DNA from: WJMT01 sp964456985
Lineage (GTDB): Bacteria > Acidobacteriota > Aminicenantia > Aminicenantales > Aminicenantaceae
DNA length: 64,000 nucleotides
Assembly: GCA_964456985.1 (NCBI GenBank)
Contig: CAYWDH010000007.1
Location: 1 to 64,000 of the forward strand
Reading direction: 5' to 3'
Below are positions 58,795 to 64,000 of the stretch, piece by piece (positions within the stretch are counted from its first letter, which is position 1; each line of letters starts with the position of its first letter). Made by a program: the position numbers and the translations under genes. The notes under the pieces were generated by a model, which was not told where the DNA came from, did no database searches, and saw only the letters and a program-made list of their open reading frames with translations.

Positions 58795-60291
58795 ATGGCA
58801 AAAAATATAAAAATCATTGGAGCGGGAATCAGCGGACTTTCAGCCGGCTGTTACCTTCAAATGAACGGATATGATACGGAAATATATGAAATGAATATCA
58901 CGCCTGGAGGTCTCTGCACATCCTGGGATAGAAAAGGATACACCATAGATACCTGCATCCACTGGCTGGTGGGATCCAGGCCGTCTGTAAAAACCTATCA
59001 TCTCTGGAATGAACTGATTGATATGGAAAAGCTCGAATTTGTGGATTATGAAGAATACATAAGAGTTGAAGACAGAGACGGCCGAATCATGAGAGTTCCC
59101 GCTGATATTGATGAACTCGAAAAAGAATGGCTGGAAAAAGCCCCTGAAGACCGTAATCTGATTTTGGAATTCACAAGAGCGGTCAAAAAATTTCTTAGAT
59201 TCGAAATGCCGACAGAAAAAGCTCCAGAATGTTTCTCTCCATGGGATGGTATGAAAATGGTCTTCCGTATGCTTCCCTATTGGCGTCCGTTTAAAAAATG
59301 GATTTCCATTTCCATGGAAGACTATATCAAAAAATTCAAGAATCCTCTCCTTAAAAAAACACTCCATTTTATGTTTATTCCCGAGATGTCTGTTCTTTTT
59401 CTTATCTTCATCCTCGTTTGGATGCATAAAAAAAGTGCAGGATATCCCATTGGAGGTTCTTTGAATTTCGCCCGCCTTATTGAGAAAAAATACCTGGAAT
59501 TAGGAGGGAAAATACATTACAGCTCAAAAGTGAGAAAAATACTGACTGAAAACGGCAGACCCTGCGGAATTGAACTTGAAAATAATGAGACTCACAGGGC
59601 GGATACGGTCATTTCAGCAGCAGACGGATACTTCACTATATTCAAATTACTGGAAGGGAAATACACTGATAAAAAAATCGAAAATGACTACAAGAATCTC
59701 ATAACTTTCCCTTCTTATCTCCAGATCTCATTAGGCGTAGCCAGAACATTTGAAGGGACTCCCCATCATTTCTATTTTGCCCTGGATAAACCTCTAAAAT
59801 TGGATGACGGCACAGTTTATAAATACATAGGTGTCCGGGTGTTCAATTTTGACCCCACTCTTTCCCCTGAGAACAAGACCCTCCTCACGATTCTACTGCC
59901 CACTTATAATCATTCCTTCTGGCAGGAACTCAGAAAAAGAAGCATGACTGAATACAAAACCGTAAAAGATAGAATAGCCAATGAAGTCATAAATATTCTG
60001 GATCATAAATTCGGTGATATCCGTTCCCGTATTGAGGTTACAGATGTCTCTACTCCGGCAACAGTCATCAGATACACCAATAACTGGAAAGGAAGTTTAG
60101 AAGGATGGATTCCGACTCCTGAAACAGGACTAAAAAGCATGAAAAAGATACTTCCGGGGTTAGACAATTTCTATATGATAGGACAGTGGGTTGAACCGGG
60201 AGGGGGACTTCCAACGGTTCTTAAATCAGGGAGAGACGTAGCTCAGATTATCTGTAAAAAAGATAAAAGGAAGTTTACAACAACCGCATGA
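58795..60291 (+). CDS. CrtI/phytoene-desaturase-like FAD oxidoreductase
   Basis: A 498-residue flavoprotein of the phytoene desaturase/retinol saturase-like group: the dinucleotide motif IIGAGISGLSAG (7-18), PGGLCTSWDRKGYTIDTCIHWL, a central substrate domain, and the C-terminal FAD motif FYMIGQWVEPGGGLPTVLKSG. Not part of a carotenoid cluster; lipid or isoprenoid oxidation is possible but no substrate can be assigned. Ribosome site GCAGGAGG. Confidence 0.88.
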   Translation: MAKNIKIIGAGISGLSAGCYLQMNGYDTEIYEMNITPGGLCTSWDRKGYTIDTCIHWLVGSRPSVKTYHLWNELIDMEKLEFVDYEEYIRVEDRDGRIMRVPADIDELEKEWLEKAPEDRNLILEFTRAVKKFLRFEMPTEKAPECFSPWDGMKMVFRMLPYWRPFKKWISISMEDYIKKFKNPLLKKTLHFMFIPEMSVLFLIFILVWMHKKSAGYPIGGSLNFARLIEKKYLELGGKIHYSSKVRKILTENGRPCGIELENNETHRADTVISAADGYFTIFKLLEGKYTDKKIENDYKNLITFPSYLQISLGVARTFEGTPHHFYFALDKPLKLDDGTVYKYIGVRVFNFDPTLSPENKTLLTILLPTYNHSFWQELRKRSMTEYKTVKDRIANEVINILDHKFGDIRSRIEVTDVSTPATVIRYTNNWKGSLEGWIPTPETGLKSMKKILPGLDNFYMIGQWVEPGGGLPTVLKSGRDVAQIICKKDKRKFTTTA

Positions 60292-60319
60292 CCAGAAAGA
60301 TAAAAGAGGAGAGGCGAAT

Positions 60320-60757
60320 ATGAAAAAAATAGGCATCCTGTGTTCTGTTTTTCTTTGGATATTCATATCCTGTTCCCGGTCAAGGTTTGACGAGCATTCC
60401 GTTCAAGACACCATAAACTCCATCATAAAACGGCAGCAAACAGCTTGGAACAATCATGATATTGAGGGATTTATGGCTGATTACTGGCAGTCAAAAGACC
60501 TAACATTTCAATCCGGAGACCGGAGACTCTACGGATGGAAGACTCTTTTAAACCGCTATAAAACAAATTACGCGGGAGAAAAGATGGGAACGCTCACCTT
60601 TTCCGATATAGAGATCAAAGCCCTCAGTGCGGACTCAGTTTACGTCCTAGGCCGTTGGAAAGTCACCCAGGAAGATACGGCCGCCAACGGCGTATTCACG
60701 ATTATTTTCAAACGCTTCCCTTCAGGATGGAAGATCATCCATGACCACTCATCATAA
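60320..60757 (+). CDS. SnoaL/NTF2-like lipoprotein (DUF4440 type)
   Basis: A 145-residue lipoprotein, lipobox Cys18 (FISCSRSRF), with an NTF2-like domain: TINSIIKRQQTAWNNHDIEG, FMADYWQSKDLTFQSGDRRL, GWKTLLNRYKTNY, VYVLGRWKVTQED, IFKRFPSGWKIIHDHSS. This is the DUF4440 pattern, a cone-shaped ligand-binding or enzymatic fold. Ribosome site GAGGAG before ATG 60320. It follows the FAD oxidoreductase on the same strand (29 bp). Confidence 0.85.
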   Translation: MKKIGILCSVFLWIFISCSRSRFDEHSVQDTINSIIKRQQTAWNNHDIEGFMADYWQSKDLTFQSGDRRLYGWKTLLNRYKTNYAGEKMGTLTFSDIEIKALSADSVYVLGRWKVTQEDTAANGVFTIIFKRFPSGWKIIHDHSS

Positions 60758-60777
60758 AAAAGAGAAGCATATTCTTT

Positions 60778-61167
60778 CTACTTTCGCTCCATTTCAATGG
60801 TATCCCGATCTCCATCTGCTGTTTCCCAGTATCCGCTCATTTTATCACCGTTAACCTCCAGAGTGATCCATACCATCATGTCCTCATATCCATCAAAGAT
60901 TGAAAAATTAAAACTAAGAGTCCCCTCTTCAAAACTCACATCATCAGCTTCTACTCCCTGTATCATGCCAAAAGTATCTGAAATAGTTACTTTATACACA
61001 CCTTCTGTTTTCTCGATAATCAAAGTCAGGCCATCCTCACCTTGATCCGGGACATAGGTCGTTCCCTCCCATCTTCCTGTGATATCCTTATCCTGGCAGA
61101 GTAGTGCTACAGGAAACAGAGCAAGAACAAAAGCGAACAATACAAAAAAGTGTAATGCCTTTTTCAT
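60778..61167 (-). CDS. Small secreted beta-sheet protein
   Basis: A 129-residue protein with signal peptide (about 1-25, LFPVALLCQD) and a lipocalin/Calycin-like beta domain: ITGRWEGTTYVPDQGEDGLT, KVTISDTFGMIQGVEADDVS, LSFNFSIFDGYEDM, SGYWETADGDRDTIEM. Similar one-domain secreted proteins of unknown role are common in these genomes. Ribosome site AGGAGAG. Convergent with the NTF2-like gene. Confidence 0.7.
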   Translation of the reverse strand: MKKALHFFVLFAFVLALFPVALLCQDKDITGRWEGTTYVPDQGEDGLTLIIEKTEGVYKVTISDTFGMIQGVEADDVSFEEGTLSFNFSIFDGYEDMMVWITLEVNGDKMSGYWETADGDRDTIEMERK

Positions 61168-61259
61168 CTATCTCTCCTTTGTTTTTATAGACTTCTCTTT
61201 CTATCGTCACTCTAATATACGAATTTCCATCATAAAAGTTCCACTCAAATCCTGTTTTA

Positions 61260-62552
61260 TTATGGTAATAATATCTTCATCTTGTCCATACGGTCAATGC
61301 ACTGGATCATACATCGAACCGTGTGATAGTTTACCTTCCACGAGTGGCTCATATGATTCCATATGGGTTTTCCTTCCCTCTTTAAGAGCGGATACCATTC
61401 TCCGACCTCATGATTGATCATTTTATCGAAAACAAAATCATGGACATTTTCATAAGCATCCCAGTACTTTCCCTCTCCCAAATAAAGGCATCCGTCCAGC
61501 ATACCGATCATCACTTCAGCCTGCTGCCAGAATTCTTTTTCTCTGTCATACACCCCCCCTGCATGACTACCCTCCACATAAACACCTCCGTATTCCCAAT
61601 CAATACCGTTCTTTAAAGCGTGGCCGAGCTGTTTCCTTATGATATCTAAATAAGGCTTAGGGTCCTCCCCCATTATTTCAAGGGCATGCAGCAAAAGCCA
61701 TGCACATTCAACATTATGCCCGTAACTCGTGTTATCCTCAGAATGAACTTTAGTCTGAGTATCTCCGAACCGGTCCCATCCCCATACAATATCAAACTTG
61801 ATCTGGGGAGCTCTTGTCCAATCCTTCCAAAACTGAGGTATTCCAGTCGCATATTCAGGATGGAGCATTCGCTGTGTAAGAATTTCTATCACTTCCTTAA
61901 GCTTTCTTAAATGAACCTGCTTTTTCGTGCATTCATACAGTGTGGTCAGTGCTTCCATAAAATGCATGTGAAAGTCCAGTGTCTTCCTGTCCCCTCCGCC
62001 GGGCCCAGGCTGGCACAGATCCCAGTTTCTTTCAAACATCTCAAAGTAGCCACCGTACATGGTGTCTGTGGAATATTTTTGTATAAGGTCAAATACCTTT
62101 TCCGCATATTCAATTCCTCTCGGGTCACCCGTTGCCAGAGTATATTCGCTAAGAGCGTAGATGGAAAAGCTCAAACCATAAAGAATCTTCTTGTCTAACT
62201 TTATCAATCCTTTTCGGTCAGCTGTCCAGTAAAAACCACCATACTTCTTGTCCCACATCTTATCGATCAAAAAGTCAACACCATGCCTAGCAAACCTTCC
62301 GCACTCCCCATTCCCGTATCCGGCCCGGTGGGCTGATGCCATGGTATAGACTGTGCGGGTCTGGGAAATCAGAGACTTCTCATCCTCTCCTGTGTCCTGG
62401 CCTTTTTCATCGAAATGTGTGATAAAGCCTCCGTTGACACTGTCCACACACCGGTCCATCCAGAAAGGAAGCAGTTCGTTTTTGAGATGTTCCACAGCTT
62501 CTTTTTTACGCTCATGGATTTTTTGTTTTGGCCATCTTTGTTCCTTACTCAT
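61260..62552 (-). CDS. AGE-family epimerase
   Basis: A 430-residue (alpha/alpha)6-barrel enzyme of the N-acylglucosamine 2-epimerase / cellobiose 2-epimerase group. Start 62552 chosen for the AGGAGAAATGATA ribosome site; an earlier ATG would add 18 residues. Family motifs: LLPFWMDRCVDSVNGGFITH, GGFYWTADRKG, LDFHMHFMEALTTLYE, HNVECAWLLLHALEIMG, VYVEGSHAGG, EFWQQAEVMIGM and HMSHSWKVNYHTVRCM, which include the conserved catalytic His residues. It interconverts glucose- and mannose-type ends of sugars. Divergent from the MFS gene. Confidence 0.9.
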   Translation of the reverse strand: MSKEQRWPKQKIHERKKEAVEHLKNELLPFWMDRCVDSVNGGFITHFDEKGQDTGEDEKSLISQTRTVYTMASAHRAGYGNGECGRFARHGVDFLIDKMWDKKYGGFYWTADRKGLIKLDKKILYGLSFSIYALSEYTLATGDPRGIEYAEKVFDLIQKYSTDTMYGGYFEMFERNWDLCQPGPGGGDRKTLDFHMHFMEALTTLYECTKKQVHLRKLKEVIEILTQRMLHPEYATGIPQFWKDWTRAPQIKFDIVWGWDRFGDTQTKVHSEDNTSYGHNVECAWLLLHALEIMGEDPKPYLDIIRKQLGHALKNGIDWEYGGVYVEGSHAGGVYDREKEFWQQAEVMIGMLDGCLYLGEGKYWDAYENVHDFVFDKMINHEVGEWYPLLKREGKPIWNHMSHSWKVNYHTVRCMIQCIDRMDKMKILLP

Positions 62553-62667
62553 TATCATTTCTCCTGCCACCTTGTCTGTGTATCTGATTTTACCAAATAA
62601 TTTCACTTTGACTCATATTTTTTTTTATGATATTCACTATAAAAAAGGTTCATATGGAGGGAAACCT

Positions 62668-63843
62668 ATGAAAAAAATGACAGCAGTTGTTGCCTTAATG
62701 GCCGTGTTTACACTGGCCATATGTTTTATCATCCTCGGCTCCATTTCAGTCGAGCTCATGGAGTCGCTGGGAATCAACGAAGCACAGTTTGGTTCACTTG
62801 TCATGGGCTTGTTCTTAACCGGCTGCATTGTCCAGCTCATAATCGGTCCTCTGGTGGACAAACTCGGGTACAAGCCCATTGCTCTTCTGGGATTTATCGT
62901 CACCAGCGCCAGTATGTTTCTCCTTGCTTTTGCCTCAACTTTCGGACTGGCGCTTATCGCCTGTATTCTTCTGGGTATAGGGGCGATGTCATTGAACACT
63001 GTTGGCAACACTCTCATTCCAGTGGTCCTGTTTAAAGGCAAAGACCCGGCCCGTGCGAGCAATTTCGGAAACGCTTTTTTTGGTTTGGGATATGTAATCA
63101 CTCCGTTCCTTTTCGTATTTTTCCTGACCAATTTGGGCCTTAATTACAGCACATCCCTTTCCATTCTGGGGGCACTGGTCCTTGTTTTTCTCATTTTTGC
63201 CCTCACCACAACTTATCCTCAAGTCGCCACAGGATACAAACTTTCGATGGCTTTTAAGGTCCTGGGCAAAGGAGCTGTCCTGATCGCAGCTTTAGCCCTA
63301 TTCTGCTACATGTCTCTGGAAATATCCATGGGGACCTGGATCAGGACGCTTATGGAACAGCTCTTCGGGAAGAACAATGATCCCAATGCTGCGTTCAATG
63401 CCGGCCTGGTCCTCAGCGGTTTTGGTGTGGCCATGATGCTGGGGAGGTTCCTCTCGTCCACAGTAAAAAATCTTACGGCCATAGGGACGAAAGTCATCTC
63501 AGCAATGGCCTTGATTTCCTTAGGAGCTATCATTCTTATGATATTCACCCACACCCCCTTAATGGCCATTGTTGCCATTGTCATTGCAGGGCTGGCATTT
63601 GCTCCCATATTCCCGACCATCGTGGGAGTCACATTTTCGAAATTCGAACCAAGTCTTTACGGAAGCATTTTCGGTATCGTTTTTGCTGTCGGCTTACTGG
63701 GCGCCACATTTGTTCCCAAGTTCATAGGGAACCTGAGTGTTGGGAAAACAGTCCAGCAGAGCCTTCCCCTTGCAGCTGTTATGGCCGGTATCTTGTTGGT
63801 ACTCGCTCTGATTATGGGACTGACAGCAAAGAAAAAAACATAA
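62668..63843 (+). CDS. MFS transporter (sugar-type)
   Basis: A 391-residue, 12-helix major facilitator transporter. The start 62668 has the GGAGGG ribosome site; the upstream reading frame is antisense to the epimerase gene and not part of the protein. The MFS motif between helices 2 and 3 is GPLVDKLGYKPIALLG, and the second half repeats the pattern. Adjacent to and divergent from the AGE epimerase, so mannoside/glucoside uptake or export is plausible. Confidence 0.85.
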   Translation: MKKMTAVVALMAVFTLAICFIILGSISVELMESLGINEAQFGSLVMGLFLTGCIVQLIIGPLVDKLGYKPIALLGFIVTSASMFLLAFASTFGLALIACILLGIGAMSLNTVGNTLIPVVLFKGKDPARASNFGNAFFGLGYVITPFLFVFFLTNLGLNYSTSLSILGALVLVFLIFALTTTYPQVATGYKLSMAFKVLGKGAVLIAALALFCYMSLEISMGTWIRTLMEQLFGKNNDPNAAFNAGLVLSGFGVAMMLGRFLSSTVKNLTAIGTKVISAMALISLGAIILMIFTHTPLMAIVAIVIAGLAFAPIFPTIVGVTFSKFEPSLYGSIFGIVFAVGLLGATFVPKFIGNLSVGKTVQQSLPLAAVMAGILLVLALIMGLTAKKKT

Positions 63844-63896
63844 TCCGGTTCTTTATATACTATCAGAGAGACCTTAATAGACCTATAAGCCAAATC

Positions 63897-63924
63897 TTGA
63901 CAATTTTTAGATAAACCATAGGAT
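63897..63924 (+). promoter_or_regulatory. Promoter of the gene at the right edge
   Basis: TTGACA (63897-63902), 16-bp spacer, TAGGAT (63919-63924), 36 bp before the ATG at 63961. Confidence 0.45.
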
Positions 63925-63960
63925 AGAAGCATATCAAGTCCAAACTAAAAGGGAAAAAAT

Positions 63961-64000
63961 ATGAGTACTGATAAGACCAAAAAAAAAGATATCTCCATAG
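63961..64000 (+). CDS. Start of a gene running off the right edge
   Basis: ATG 63961 with ribosome site AAAGGGAAA opens a frame (MSTDKTKKKDISI) that continues beyond the window. Too short to identify. Confidence 0.55.
   Translation, partial: MSTDKTKKKDISI

Noticed and set aside
62353..62667. N-terminal extension of the MFS transporter from 62353
   Set aside because: The extra 105 residues are antisense to the AGE epimerase gene and polar, without membrane helices; a strong ribosome site precedes ATG 62668.
1..64000. CRISPR arrays, prophage, toxin-antitoxin or restriction genes
   Set aside because: No regularly spaced repeats, no cas, integrase, capsid or nuclease genes and no toxin-antitoxin pair were seen in either strand.

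Overview
The window looks like chromosomal DNA from a moderately AT-rich, diderm, heterotrophic bacterium. The gene set resembles Candidatus Aminicenantes and other Acidobacteriota-related lineages: three PadR regulators each paired with a large FtsX-type permease that has no adjacent ATPase, a remnant of an acidobacterial VWFA-related protein, lipoprotein or secreted 6-bladed beta-propellers, TAT-exported sugar enzymes, and a TolC/RND efflux system. This placement is inference from gene families; no 16S rRNA is present.

Layout. 1-1350: the 3' part of a tRNA-Val, then two decayed genes (aldo/keto reductase remnant and 5'-truncated DUF4386 membrane protein). 1363-6730: GT9 glycosyltransferase with LysE-type exporter, GAF/HD-GYP protein, ICMT-type methyltransferase, a deletion pseudogene of a CocE-type hydrolase, and a radical SAM protein ending in a terminator. 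6742-13370: a copper/silver operon on the minus strand (csoR, a 23-codon leader ORF, cusC, cusB, cusA, PII-like remnant), with a CsoR-type operator inside the csoR promoter. 13621-17781: a polytopic GT-C-like membrane protein and the intact CocE-type hydrolase. 17899-20614: PfkB kinase, D-lyxose-isomerase-like cupin and a URO-D-family protein. 20600-25142: a 4.5-kb segment bounded by a 28-bp direct repeat, holding an arylsulfotransferase-like protein and the first PadR/permease pair. 25291-36007: a TPR-thioredoxin lipoprotein and a sugar block (TIM-barrel isomerase/epimerase, DUF1080 lipoprotein, Gfo/Idh/MocA oxidoreductase, GH38 alpha-mannosidase, sodium:solute symporter). 36063-41969: small membrane protein, signal peptidase I with anti-sigma and ECF sigma factor, a DUF350/transglutaminase-like pair, a propeller lipoprotein, and a VWFA remnant. 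42064-54308: OmpA protein, flavodoxin, second PadR/permease pair, propeller protein, VKOR-DsbA fusion, ferritin-like protein, an HTH-TM-propeller protein, and the third PadR/permease pair. 54472-64000: outer-membrane barrel protein, small zinc-ribbon protein, secreted metalloprotease, CrtI-like FAD oxidoreductase, NTF2-like lipoprotein, secreted small protein, AGE epimerase, MFS transporter, and the start of one more gene.

The genes suggest an organism that degrades glycans. Three exported proteins (27252-30418) match the family set of 3-keto-glycoside cleavage. GH38, lyxose/mannose isomerase, PfkB kinase, AGE epimerase and two sugar-type transporters could feed mannose and related sugars to fructose-6-phosphate. 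The window also holds at least five decayed genes, two of them with clean internal deletions at short microhomologies, so gene loss is active next to well-preserved operons.
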